Assembly: GCA_030706635.1 (NCBI GenBank)
Contig: JAUZOD010000006.1
Location: 62,001-126,000 of the forward strand
Direction of reading: 5' to 3'
Length of the DNA: 64,000 nt
From: Bacteroidota bacterium
GTDB taxonomy: Bacteria > Bacteroidota > Bacteroidia > Chitinophagales > Chitinophagaceae
Shown here: one piece after another, positions 9,646 through 19,289 of the stretch
Layout: each line of letters starts with the position of its first letter
Numbering within the stretch: position 1 is the first letter of the stretch
The notes under the pieces: model-generated
The model's input: the letters and a program-made list of their open reading frames with translations, nothing else
The model's database searches: none
What the model was told of the DNA's origin: nothing
Made by a program: the position numbers and the translations under genes

Positions 9646-12423
9646 TTAAGGTTTGGGTTGTGCAGAACCGGCTTTGGCGAAATTCCAGACCAGGGAAAGC
9701 ATCAGGTATCTTTGAATGGTGGTATAGGTATTCTGGGAAACATAGTTGCTGTTCACCACTCTGTTGAATCCGATATTCTGATTCAGGATATCATTAGCCT
9801 GTATTTTCAGCAGGAGGTTCTCTTTCTTGAAAAATTTCTTGCCAAACCAGGCGTTCCAGAAAATGGTATTATTATTGACGTCAAACACAGAAGTTTTCTG
9901 CCGGAAGTTAAACTCGCAGTCTGTATGCATCTGGAATTTAAGGGGTAAAAAAATATCTCCGTCTGCTCTCAGATTGAAGGTCCAGTATTTTGTATTGATT
10001 GATTGCTGAATGGAAGAAATGCTGGATGTATGCTCAACTGTGGGAGAGAGACTGAACTCGTATTTTTTTTCCTTTGATTTATTCATCCGGAAGCTGAAGG
10101 AGTATGTCTTCGTCATGGTTTCATTTAATTCGTCATTGACAATATTTACGTTTCTCCCTACGTTATAACCTGTTCCAAGACTCATATTCATATCTGCCTT
10201 CTGGATTTTAAAGCTGTAATCCATATTTCCACTCAGGTTGTAGTTCCCGTTAACATTGACGGATTGATAGATCCGCCTTCCCAGACTGTCCACGAAATCC
10301 TTAGAGCTGATGGCATTGGATGTGGATTGGCCGTAAAGGCTGACAAAGACACCCGTTTCGCTCAGTGCCTTATATTTATAGTAATTCAAACTAAAACTAT
10401 TATTGAATGATGGTTTCAGCAAAGGATTGCCGATATAAATGTTTAAGGGGTCCTGATTATTGGCCAGGGGCTGTAGTTGCTCGATTCCGGGCTGTTGCGT
10501 TCGCCCGCTGTACCGGAAAGACAGAACATTTTGCTGCTCAAATTTATAAGATATGCTGCTTTGCGGATACCAGTTCACAAAATGCCTGTTGAGGGATAAT
10601 CCGCTATCGAGATTCTGCTGCTTAAAGCCGGTGAATCCAATGTCTGAACCTATGTTAAAATGAAGCTTCCGGCCGCTGAAATTGTAAAGTAATCCGGTTT
10701 TTTGAGTGAGCAGCGAGAAATGGTAGTCATTGCTGTATGCGCTGTCAATGGCGTCATATTTACCTACTGCAGATTTATTAAAGGAATTGCGATCAGACTG
10801 ACTATTTCCTCCTGAAAGGCCATAATTAATGGCAAGGCTGGAAATGGCGGACAGGGGTTCTGTATAAACAAGCCTGGAATCCAGGGCTAAAGTTTTGTTC
10901 CGGAAAGTTTTATACTGATCAGTCAGCTGCTCCGGTTGCAGACTATCCTTGCCGAACTTGGTCTCCGAGTTCAGATATCCTGAACTATTGTCGCTTTGAT
11001 ATTCTTCCTTGAAATTGAAAGACAGGGTCCTTCCCTTTTTACGAAATTTTTTTCGCCAGAGCAGGTTGGTATTTAATTTTTCCGGATCGCCTACGGTGGT
11101 TACCTGCCGTTTATTCCTGTTTACCAGACTGCTGTCTTCTGCCAGGTATTCGCTGGTATAAGCGCTTTGTGTTGTTTTGTGATCCTTGCTGGCATCCACA
11201 TTGATCTTTAGGGTGGAACCGGAATCCAGGGTCATTTCAAAAATGCCGGAAGCCTTATTCCGTAAGATGTGGTTATGAAAGGCCTGCGTGCTGTTTGTAT
11301 AATACAGGGTATCGGGCAAAATATATTCGGATCGGGACGCATTCTGGCCGGTAACATCCAGATCCAGAATCTTATAGTTGAGGTTAACAGATTGTTTGTC
11401 CTGATTCCATTTATTATTAAAATGCAGGCCGCCGGTTTTTACGACGGGAAGGCCCTGTCCGTTATACTGGCCGCCCCAGGAATCCAAATCATCATTGCTT
11501 CCGCTGTAGGTAAAATAGCCCATGGTTTCATCGTAGTCGAGGCTGCTGGCAAAACTTTGTCCGTAACTGTTATTGTCCTGCCAGTTCAGGCCAATGGTTC
11601 CCACGTTGGAAAGAATGCCATAGCCGGAAAATTTCAATTTATTTTTAAAAAGATTGAACATGACCTGGTTATTATAATAGCCATTGGAGCCGGCACCCGC
11701 TTCCACTTTGCCAAAATATCCGTTCTTTTTATTTTCTTTTAGCTGCAGGTTGATGGTTTTGTTTTTCTCTCCGTCATCAATACCCGTAAAGGCAGCCTGA
11801 TCACTTTTTTTATCAAATACCTGTACTTTGTCAACCATGTCTGCCCGCAGGTTCTGGGTGACCAGAGTCGGATCATCGCCAAAAAACTCTTCTCCGTCAA
11901 CCAGCACTTTTTTTACCGTCTGACCCTGCGCTGTGATCTTTCCGTTCTTATCTATCTGGATCCCGGGCAGTCTTTTTAGTAGTTCCTCCACCGTTGCTCC
12001 CTGCTGCACTTTAAAACTATCGGCTTTAAATTCGAGGGTATCTCCATTTATCCGGATCGCTGCCATGTTTCCGTGAACTACCACTTCCTGGAGCAGCTGA
12101 CTCTTGAGAATCATCGGAATTTTTCCCAGATTGATTTCTGAAGAGTCCTTCAGCTCCAGTTCCGTTACATATTCGGCATAACCGGGATGGGAGATTTTGC
12201 AGATCAATTTGCCGGCAGGGAGACGGGAGAAACTGAATGCGCCGTGAACGTCTGCTCTCGTAAAGGAAATCAGAAAAGAATCCTTGCTTTGAAGCACCAT
12301 GATGCTGCTTTGGAAAAGTGGGGTATGTTCGGCCGTATCGGACACCAGCCCCCGTAAAACGGCGTGTTGGGCAAATAATGATTGGCCTATCACCAGTAAG
12401 GCGGTAAAAAGGGTTAACCTCAT
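9646..12423 (-). CDS. TonB-dependent-receptor-like outer-membrane barrel with carboxypeptidase-regulatory domain
   Basis: A 925-residue outer-membrane protein. A signal peptide ends near QSLFAQ. An N-terminal CarboxypepD_reg-like domain (about 22-108) is followed by a plug-like region (about 110-235) with EELLKRLPGIQIDKNGKI and VKKVLVDGEEFFGDDP, and then a long barrel rich in alternating aromatic residues. This is the OMP_b-brl_3 type of receptor often paired with GLPGLI proteins; no SusD partner belongs to it. The C-terminus ends with polar residues (GSAQPKP) and not the usual terminal aromatic, which is common in this subgroup. It is directly followed by the GLPGLI gene. Substrate and direction of transport are unknown. 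It might be a peptide or metal receptor that happens to sit inside a glycan locus. Confidence 0.85.
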   Translation of the reverse strand: MRLTLFTALLVIGQSLFAQHAVLRGLVSDTAEHTPLFQSSIMVLQSKDSFLISFTRADVHGAFSFSRLPAGKLICKISHPGYAEYVTELELKDSSEINLGKIPMILKSQLLQEVVVHGNMAAIRINGDTLEFKADSFKVQQGATVEELLKRLPGIQIDKNGKITAQGQTVKKVLVDGEEFFGDDPTLVTQNLRADMVDKVQVFDKKSDQAAFTGIDDGEKNKTINLQLKENKKNGYFGKVEAGAGSNGYYNNQVMFNLFKNKLKFSGYGILSNVGTIGLNWQDNNSYGQSFASSLDYDETMGYFTYSGSNDDLDSWGGQYNGQGLPVVKTGGLHFNNKWNQDKQSVNLNYKILDLDVTGQNASRSEYILPDTLYYTNSTQAFHNHILRNKASGIFEMTLDSGSTLKINVDASKDHKTTQSAYTSEYLAEDSSLVNRNKRQVTTVGDPEKLNTNLLWRKKFRKKGRTLSFNFKEEYQSDNSSGYLNSETKFGKDSLQPEQLTDQYKTFRNKTLALDSRLVYTEPLSAISSLAINYGLSGGNSQSDRNSFNKSAVGKYDAIDSAYSNDYHFSLLTQKTGLLYNFSGRKLHFNIGSDIGFTGFKQQNLDSGLSLNRHFVNWYPQSSISYKFEQQNVLSFRYSGRTQQPGIEQLQPLANNQDPLNIYIGNPLLKPSFNNSFSLNYYKYKALSETGVFVSLYGQSTSNAISSKDFVDSLGRRIYQSVNVNGNYNLSGNMDYSFKIQKADMNMSLGTGYNVGRNVNIVNDELNETMTKTYSFSFRMNKSKEKKYEFSLSPTVEHTSSISSIQQSINTKYWTFNLRADGDIFLPLKFQMHTDCEFNFRQKTSVFDVNNNTIFWNAWFGKKFFKKENLLLKIQANDILNQNIGFNRVVNSNYVSQNTYTTIQRYLMLSLVWNFAKAGSAQPKP

Positions 12424-12563
12424 TGAGGGAGCGGTAGTTTTGAATGACAGTTGAATAAAAATAACACTTCTCCAGGTCCTTTTAATTTTCCGGGTGTTAG
12501 AAAACTGTGAAAGGTTAATCCGTTTAAAATGGTATGGCGGATCCGGGAAATCGAAAAAACGTT

Positions 12564-15500
12564 TCAGATCTGTATGGTCTGTTGCGCCCGGTATTCGTTG
12601 GGCGCTGCCTGGTACCGTTTTTTGAATTCGCGGAAAAAGTAAGACTGGTTATTAAATCCCGTGCGAAGAAAAATCTCGGACACTGTTAAACGGGTGGTTG
12701 CCAGAAGATGCGCTGCATGTTTTAGCCGGATATGTTTAATGAATTCTCCGGGGGTCATGCCGGTAAGTGTTTTTAGTCTCCGGTACAATTGCATCCTGCT
12801 CAGGCTAAGCATTTTTTCTATTTGTTCTGCGTTGAATTCCGGCTCGTCCATATTTTCCTCAATACATTGCATGAGCTTACGGAGGAATTGTTTATCATTA
12901 TCCGGCAGGTCTGTTTCGACCAGGGAATCTATAGTATATTCATTTTTGAAAAGACGATGCTGCTTTTGCGTTTGCTCCAGCATTTTCCGGATGCGGATTT
13001 TCAGGTGTGCCATGTGAAATGGCTTGGCGATGTAAGCATCAGCGCCCACCTCGTAGCCTTCCATATGCTGCTCTACGGTATCCCGGGCAGATAGCATAAT
13101 AAAAGGAATATGACACACGGCGGGTGTGTTTTTTATTTTGTCGCATAATTCCAGGCCGTTCATATTGGGCATCATTACATCGCAGATGATCAGATCTGGG
13201 ATTACTTTCTGCATCAGTTCTAATGCTTTTTGACCGTCCTCTGCTTCTGATATGATGTATTCCTCTTTCAGCATATCCTTTAACAAAAAGCGTATCTCCG
13301 ATTCGTCTTCAATGATCAGAATATTTTTCCGGCTGTTTTCTTTAAGCGTTTCGATGATCGCCTGTTTATTATTCTCTACCGTTGAGAGTATATGGGACCC
13401 ATTATAGGAAGTGATGGTTTTAAACAAATAAGACGGTTTGCCGGAAATAAGAGGGGTTCTTTCAGCAGACGCGGGAAGCTGGTCCGTGGCTTCGAGAGGC
13501 AACTGGACCAGGAAGTTGATCCATCCGTTTTCGTTTACGGCTTCGATATGACCATTCAATAAGCTCACCAGTTGCCTGGCAAAAGCCAGACCGATGCCTG
13601 TTCCTGATTTCTCTGCTCCGGTCGAAGGCGTGCCGGCAACATAAAATTTATCAAATAATTTATTCAGTTGATCTGAGCCCAGCATGCATCCGGAATTGGC
13701 CACCGATATTTCAAGTGTGGCTTTCGGCTTATTTTCTTTTGCCAGAAAAATGATCTTTTCATTACGCTCCGCATGTTTAAACGCATTGGATAACAGGTTG
13801 AATATGATTTTTTCCAGTTTATCCTTGTCCATCAGACCGGTAATGCCGGGTGCGATATGGATTTCATAAGCCATGCCGTATTGTTCACTTAAGGAAATGA
13901 ATGGGTCTGCCAGGTTTTGCAGGAATTCAGAAATGTTCAGATAAACATACTGGTTCTTAAAAAATCCCGCTTCTACTTTCCGGAATTCCATCAGCTGATG
14001 TACGAGGTAGGTGAGTTTGGATGCCTGCTGATGGATCAGGGATAAGAAATAGGGCTTTTCCTGCTGCACTTTTACAGCGGCCGCTTTGTCAATAAATCGT
14101 TCAATGGAGCCCATGATCAGGGTAAGCGGTGTTTGTAGTTCGTGAGCGATATAGGTGAAAAAACTGATCCTGTCCTGATGCAGGTCTTCTTCCCGGGTGC
14201 GCATCGCATGTTCTACAGCCAGTTGTTGTTTGATCTTCTGTTTGTTTTTCTTATAATTATAAAAGATATAACCGATCAGGAAGGCCAGTAACGCGTATAG
14301 CAGCAACGCGTAGGGCGTGAGCCAGAAATACTCTTTCACATTCAGATCGAGCAGTGGAGTCTCCGGAGTCCATACGCCTTCGCCATTGGACCATTTCACC
14401 TTCAGCGTATAGTTGCCCGGCATGATATTGCTGTATGTAATTTTTCCGGTGCTGCCCGGGAAATGCCATACTTTATCATAACCTTCCATAAAGTACGCAT
14501 ACTCGCATTTCTCCGCATTCAAAAAACTCAGCGCTTTCATTTCCAGTTCAAAGAAATCATCTTTGCGTTCAATGGTGTAGGAGAGCGGATGAATGGAATC
14601 TGGCTTCAGTACCGCGAAGCTGTTTTCATTGGCCGCCCTGCCGCTCATCATGATGTTCGATACCAGCAGGTTGGGAAGCCAGTCTGATCTCCGGATATTT
14701 TGCGGAAGAAAGTAGTTGATCCCGTAGGTTCCCCCAAAAAACAATTGGTTAAACTGATCTTTCCATACCGCACCATCGCAGAACTCATTGCTCTGAAGCC
14801 CGTCTATCTGCTGATAATTGGATATTTTTCCACTGGCCGGATCTACCTGAACAAGGCCCCGGTTCGTGCTTGCCCAGATATGCCCCATGCCATCTTCCGT
14901 GATGCCGTGAATGGTGTTGTTGGGCAGTCCGTTTTCGGTGGTGAATTTTTTGAATATGGGTTCGGCGGTTGATCCTTCCGTGTTGTCGATCTGGTTCAAT
15001 CCATAACTGGTGCCCACCCAGATCCTGTTCCTGCTGTCTTTATAAACGGATAATACGTCGTTGTTAGACAGACTTCCTTCATAGGTAAAAGCCTTAAAAG
15101 TTTTGAAGTTCCGTGTTTTTTTATTCAGCAGACTTAATCCGCCGTAACGGCAACCGATCCATAATTTATTATCGCCGCCATCGGCAAGGGCATAAATGAT
15201 GTCGTTGGCGGGTCCGGTATTGTTATTATTGAAAGCATATTGTTCGAGATAGGCTACAGAAAGATTGCCCGAAATATCCCGGTCAATTTTCAGATGAATC
15301 AGGCCATAACCGCTCGTTCCCAGCCAGAGCGAACGGTCTGTATCCTGGAGCATGGCATAAACGGAGCCGAATTCGATATATTGATCATATCCACGGATGC
15401 CGGACCATTTGTGAAATCGTTTATTCTTCAAATCGTACACCGAGATCCCCTTCCCGTCTGTACCAATATAGATCAGATCGTCAAATCCTTTTTTCAGGGA

Positions 15501-16733
15501 ATAGACGGCATTGTTATCCAGTTGCTGCGGCGCCAGAAAATTTTCCCTTGGGGAAGCAGCAGAAGGATTTGACCAGAAATCAGGGATTTTTACAATCCCA
15601 TTCCCCTTGGTGCCAAACCAGAGATTTCCGTTTTCTTCACAAAAAGCCCTAACGGACTTATTATACGGGTTGCCGTTTTCCGCAGTGGAAATAAGGCCGA
15701 ACGACTTTGTTTTGGGGTATATCTTAATGAGGCCATTCCCATCTGTTCCCAACCAGAGTATTTGTTCGCTTCCCCCGGCCAGGGAGGTTACTTTGATGTC
15801 CTGCATTTGTCTGGTTTCGGCGAGCAGAAAATCAGAGGGACTGAAATCTGCATTGAACACTTCATATCCCTTGGTGGACCAGGCAAGCAGGTAATGATTT
15901 TGGTAATAAATCATGGAAGTAATTCCATGTTTCATTTGCATTGTTTGTTTTTTTGCGAGCGTTTCGGGATCTATTTCAAACAACCGGTCGTCCAGGGTAG
16001 TATAAAATATATGCCCGTTCGTAAAAAAGAAATGGGCAATTGTATTTTTTTCCTGAAAAACTTTCACTGCCTTAAAATCGTGGCCCTTTCCGGTGAAAAC
16101 CTCCAGATCTCCATGGGCGTTTAGTAACCACAGGTGGTTGGATTTGTCAATGGCAAGCCGGACGATCTTGGAATCATTGCGTGGCAAAGAGCATATTTGA
16201 AAGGTATCCAGAGCTTCATCGTAATAAGTGAGGCCAAACTTGGACGTTAAGCAAAAAACGGAACCGGAGTTATCCACCGCAAGTTCATATTCCTGTTCGC
16301 TGATGCTGCTTCGCTGGTACTGATCGTAGAAATAATTTTGGAACTTCCCGGAATTTTTATCATACCGGGAAATGCCACCGATGGTACTGATCCAGATATG
16401 CTGCGCATGGTCTTCCACCACCCGCTGGATGACATTGCTGCCAATGCTTTTATAGGTATTTTCCTTGCTGTAATTAAACACATGAAAAGAAGTGCCGTCA
16501 TACATATTCAGCCCATCCCAGGTGGCCACCCAGATAAGACTGTCGGAGTCCTTAAAAATATTATTGATGGAACTGTTGGAGAGTCCGTTCCTGTTATCCA
16601 GCTGCTGAATGAAAAATTGAACAGGCGGTTGCGAATAGCATCTGGAAATTGAAAACTGCCCGGATAGTATTGTTAAAATACAGGCGCCTTTTTTCACGAA
16701 TACCTTTAACCGCTTCAGTAATCCGAATAGCAT
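12564..16733 (-). CDS. Hybrid two-component system regulator (HTCS): propeller sensor, histidine kinase, receiver, AraC-type DNA-binding domain
   Basis: A 1389-residue one-protein signalling system. The N-terminus is hydrophobic and is followed by two-component regulator propeller repeats (for example GLNMYDGTSFHVFNY and LWLGTDGNGLIKIYPKT) over about 700 residues, then a Y_Y_Y domain (about 710-800). A transmembrane helix follows (LLLYALLAFLIGYIFY). The kinase part has the phospho-acceptor His in AHELQTPL, an N-box IIFNLLSNAFKH and a G-box GTGIGLAF. The receiver domain has the acceptor Asp in LIICDVMMPNMNG. The last 110 residues form an AraC-type HTH with SEIFLRTGFNNQSYFFREFKK. HTCS proteins bind an oligosaccharide in the periplasm and activate their own PUL, so the genes downstream on the same strand are the expected targets. 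All core catalytic motifs are present. Confidence 0.95.
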   Translation of the reverse strand: MLFGLLKRLKVFVKKGACILTILSGQFSISRCYSQPPVQFFIQQLDNRNGLSNSSINNIFKDSDSLIWVATWDGLNMYDGTSFHVFNYSKENTYKSIGSNVIQRVVEDHAQHIWISTIGGISRYDKNSGKFQNYFYDQYQRSSISEQEYELAVDNSGSVFCLTSKFGLTYYDEALDTFQICSLPRNDSKIVRLAIDKSNHLWLLNAHGDLEVFTGKGHDFKAVKVFQEKNTIAHFFFTNGHIFYTTLDDRLFEIDPETLAKKQTMQMKHGITSMIYYQNHYLLAWSTKGYEVFNADFSPSDFLLAETRQMQDIKVTSLAGGSEQILWLGTDGNGLIKIYPKTKSFGLISTAENGNPYNKSVRAFCEENGNLWFGTKGNGIVKIPDFWSNPSAASPRENFLAPQQLDNNAVYSLKKGFDDLIYIGTDGKGISVYDLKNKRFHKWSGIRGYDQYIEFGSVYAMLQDTDRSLWLGTSGYGLIHLKIDRDISGNLSVAYLEQYAFNNNNTGPANDIIYALADGGDNKLWIGCRYGGLSLLNKKTRNFKTFKAFTYEGSLSNNDVLSVYKDSRNRIWVGTSYGLNQIDNTEGSTAEPIFKKFTTENGLPNNTIHGITEDGMGHIWASTNRGLVQVDPASGKISNYQQIDGLQSNEFCDGAVWKDQFNQLFFGGTYGINYFLPQNIRRSDWLPNLLVSNIMMSGRAANENSFAVLKPDSIHPLSYTIERKDDFFELEMKALSFLNAEKCEYAYFMEGYDKVWHFPGSTGKITYSNIMPGNYTLKVKWSNGEGVWTPETPLLDLNVKEYFWLTPYALLLYALLAFLIGYIFYNYKKNKQKIKQQLAVEHAMRTREEDLHQDRISFFTYIAHELQTPLTLIMGSIERFIDKAAAVKVQQEKPYFLSLIHQQASKLTYLVHQLMEFRKVEAGFFKNQYVYLNISEFLQNLADPFISLSEQYGMAYEIHIAPGITGLMDKDKLEKIIFNLLSNAFKHAERNEKIIFLAKENKPKATLEISVANSGCMLGSDQLNKLFDKFYVAGTPSTGAEKSGTGIGLAFARQLVSLLNGHIEAVNENGWINFLVQLPLEATDQLPASAERTPLISGKPSYLFKTITSYNGSHILSTVENNKQAIIETLKENSRKNILIIEDESEIRFLLKDMLKEEYIISEAEDGQKALELMQKVIPDLIICDVMMPNMNGLELCDKIKNTPAVCHIPFIMLSARDTVEQHMEGYEVGADAYIAKPFHMAHLKIRIRKMLEQTQKQHRLFKNEYTIDSLVETDLPDNDKQFLRKLMQCIEENMDEPEFNAEQIEKMLSLSRMQLYRRLKTLTGMTPGEFIKHIRLKHAAHLLATTRLTVSEIFLRTGFNNQSYFFREFKKRYQAAPNEYRAQQTIQI

Positions 16734-16902
16734 GATCAGATGGGTGGTGACTATCTTTACCTCAATGAAATTACCGAAATAATCGGTTATTCCGGCTGTT
16801 TTGATAATCGCCCGGAAGCGGTCAGCCGTCGCGGGCAGCCCAAAATCATATCTTTATCTGATTGTCTTTCGCCGGTTTTATTGGTTTTTTTGTAGCAAAA
16901 AC

Positions 16903-18150
16903 ATGAAAAGGATATTGCTGCTTGCTGCCGGAATGTATTTATTTCTTTCCGTGTACACGGTGCAGGCCCAGGTGAGTAATTCCGGACAGGTTGCACAGGA
17001 TGCCGCCACCAATCATGCCAACAACGACATCAGCAATGAAGCCGATAAGGGAATGAATAAGGCAGAACAGGGTATCGGCAATCTGTTTAAGAAAAAGAAG
17101 AAAGACAAGGATAATCCGGCGCCGGCCGCGCAGGCGCCCGCGGCTGCACAAGCCAATGCTCCACAGGACGGAGCATCCGCTTCCGTTGCCAGCATGAAAT
17201 CCTATCAGAACTACGATTTTGTTCCCGGCGATAAAGTTATTTTTCAGTCCCAGTTGGCGGACGAACAAACCGGTGAAATCCCATCCCAGTTTACGCTGGA
17301 TCATGGACAGATGGACGTCCAGACGGAAGATGGCGAAAATGTAATACACGTCCCTTCCGGAGATGGAGCCACCCTGACGCCCAGGATGAGCAATATGAGC
17401 TATATGCCCGATCAGTTTACCGTTGAATTCGACTTTAAAAATGAGAAATTTGGCATTGGACATGTCATGGTGGATTTTGGATCGAGGGTTTATTATGCTC
17501 AGGCGGACGGGGTAATACCAGGGATGACTTTTGGAACGGATAACAGCATCAGTTGGACGCTGGGAGATATTACTTTTCCCCAGGGGCTGGACATCAACTA
17601 TAACCACCCGATGCAGTGGCACCATGTTGCGATCGCCATCAATAAGTCCGTCGGGAAGGTATATATCGATCAGTACCGGGTTGCCAATGTAAACAATCTT
17701 ACAGGCAAAGCGAACAATGTAACCATTGACGTGAACGGGTATGAAAACTCCTTTATCAAAAATGTTCGCATTGCAGCTGGCGGAATCGATATTTACAAAA
17801 AAGTAACCACGGATGGCAAAATCATTACACATGGAATTCTGTTCGATGTGAACAAGGCCGCGCTCAGGCCGGAATCCATGGGTACCATTAACCAGATCAA
17901 CAATATGATGAAGAAAGACCCGTCACTCAAATTTGAAATTGATGGGCATACGGACAATACTGGTGTTGCGGCATCCAACCTCAGCCTTTCCCAGCAAAGG
18001 GCGGAAGCGGTAAAAGCCCAGCTAGTGAGCATGGGCATTGATGCTTCACGACTTACCTGCATGGGATTCGGCGACACAAAACCGATCAGCGACAACAACA
18101 CGCCGGAAGGAAAGGCCAACAATCGGCGGGTGGAGTTTATAAAGAAGTAA
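16903..18150 (+). CDS. OmpA family protein with central lectin-like domain
   Basis: A 415-residue envelope protein. The ATG at 16903 (MKRILLLAAGMYLFLSVYTV) opens a clean signal peptide ending near VQAQ; the frame extends upstream without looking coding. Residues 30-60 are helical and Asn-rich. A Lys-rich patch (LFKKKKKDKD) leads into a low-complexity Ala/Pro linker. A beta-rich domain of about 200 residues follows (SYMPDQFTVEFDFKN, WHHVAIAINKSVGKVYIDQ), resembling a LamG/concanavalin fold. The C-terminal 90 residues form an OmpA domain that binds peptidoglycan (FEIDGHTDNTG, NLSLSQQRAEAVK, GFGDTKPISDN, NNRRVEF). It is divergent from the HTCS gene and 17 bases upstream of a secreted protein gene, so those two likely form an operon. 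Inference: a cell-envelope anchoring protein with a ligand-binding head. Confidence 0.88.
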   Translation: MKRILLLAAGMYLFLSVYTVQAQVSNSGQVAQDAATNHANNDISNEADKGMNKAEQGIGNLFKKKKKDKDNPAPAAQAPAAAQANAPQDGASASVASMKSYQNYDFVPGDKVIFQSQLADEQTGEIPSQFTLDHGQMDVQTEDGENVIHVPSGDGATLTPRMSNMSYMPDQFTVEFDFKNEKFGIGHVMVDFGSRVYYAQADGVIPGMTFGTDNSISWTLGDITFPQGLDINYNHPMQWHHVAIAINKSVGKVYIDQYRVANVNNLTGKANNVTIDVNGYENSFIKNVRIAAGGIDIYKKVTTDGKIITHGILFDVNKAALRPESMGTINQINNMMKKDPSLKFEIDGHTDNTGVAASNLSLSQQRAEAVKAQLVSMGIDASRLTCMGFGDTKPISDNNTPEGKANNRRVEFIKK

Positions 18151-18167
18151 AAATTTAACCCCTGAAC

Positions 18168-19118
18168 ATGAAACTACCTGTTTTATTATTGTTATTCCTG
18201 GCATTAAGTTCATTGTTGTATGCACAGAAATGTCTGGATCTGAGTGTTCTTTCCCTCATGTCAAAACTTGAAGTTCCCGGAAACGCGGCAGCGAATTTTG
18301 CATTATGCAGCACCAGGGTGAATGAAAATAATCAAACGGAAATTATAGATTATGGCGTGTACATGAGAGATCTGGATACCCTGCTGCATCAAAAATCGAA
18401 TGAGTTTAACAATGCGTTCCTGATGGCTTCGGGCAGCAGAGCCGGGCAAATTCCGTCCGGACAAACGGCAGCGGATGCTCAGCAACTGGCCGCAAAACTA
18501 AAGAGCATGACGCCGGATCAGCAAAAGGAATGGGCTATGCAGCAAGCCAGTCAACGAATGCAAGCCAGCAGCCGTCCGGTAATACAGGACGATCCTGTAA
18601 CGGCCCAACTCGTTATCAAGACCCGCGATCTGGCCAGTGTACAACTGGTGGCCCTGAACAGGGAATTTGCAGCCAGGTTCCGGGAAATAGGCAATGCCGA
18701 GGATGCTGCATTGAATAAATTAGCCAAACCGGATGATTCGAAATGTCCCGGAGTAGACAAAGTCGGTCTGCCATCCTGTTCCTGCGTAAATGAGGTGGAC
18801 GGAAAATACTGGCAGCAAATGGTGGTTTTGGAAGATCAGTACGATGCACAAAAGATAGCGCTTTATCAATCCTATATAGTGAGAATAAAGGGGCTGGTTG
18901 AACAAGTGGATAAAAACATAGTTGAGTTACATTATGGAGAAGCACTCAAATCGAAAGATCTTCAGGAGATGTTGTTCTCGAGCCAGTCGGCTGCATTCGC
19001 AAATGCGTTTGACATTACTTCTGCCACCATCCGTTCCATTCATCAGGACGGCTCCAAAGTATATTTGAACAAGGCAAATTGTGACAAGAAGACGTATAAC
19101 CTGTCGTGTGAACGCTGA
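18168..19118 (+). CDS. Secreted helical protein of unknown function
   Basis: I do not recognise this 316-residue protein. It has a signal peptide ending at SLLYAQ. After that it is rich in Gln, Ala and charged residues with predicted helix (AADAQQLAAKLKSMTPDQQK, QQASQRMQASS). There are seven or so Cys residues, including a CSC cluster (LPSCSCVNEVDGKYWQQM) and a pair at the C-terminus (ANCDKKTYNLSCER), which suggests disulfides in the periplasm or outside. It starts 17 bases after the OmpA-like gene and is probably co-transcribed, so it may associate with that envelope protein. No catalytic motif, lipobox or membrane segment is visible beyond the signal peptide. Coding potential is good: open frame, signal peptide and Bacteroidota-like codon use. 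Confidence 0.75.
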   Translation: MKLPVLLLLFLALSSLLYAQKCLDLSVLSLMSKLEVPGNAAANFALCSTRVNENNQTEIIDYGVYMRDLDTLLHQKSNEFNNAFLMASGSRAGQIPSGQTAADAQQLAAKLKSMTPDQQKEWAMQQASQRMQASSRPVIQDDPVTAQLVIKTRDLASVQLVALNREFAARFREIGNAEDAALNKLAKPDDSKCPGVDKVGLPSCSCVNEVDGKYWQQMVVLEDQYDAQKIALYQSYIVRIKGLVEQVDKNIVELHYGEALKSKDLQEMLFSSQSAAFANAFDITSATIRSIHQDGSKVYLNKANCDKKTYNLSCER

Positions 19119-19289
19119 GATCCAGGCTCTCTGCCGGAACAAAGAACCGGAATTATCATGCTGCACCAGGGAGGGAACAAAAAGCAGGAATAAATAAAAA
19201 TATTTGTAAATTGTTCTCTGTAGAAGGCCGGAGCCTTCGAAACACAGGATATAACCTTCCCCTTTGCTCATTTTAATACACAGAGATTA

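Noticed and set aside
11269-11742. Plus-strand frame of 157 codons inside the TonB-like barrel gene
   Set aside because: Antisense to clear barrel coding sequence, with no known motif.
16939-17832. Open frame of 297 codons on the minus strand opposite the OmpA-like gene
   Set aside because: It is fully antisense to a gene with signal peptide and OmpA motifs, and its translation has no domain or signal features.
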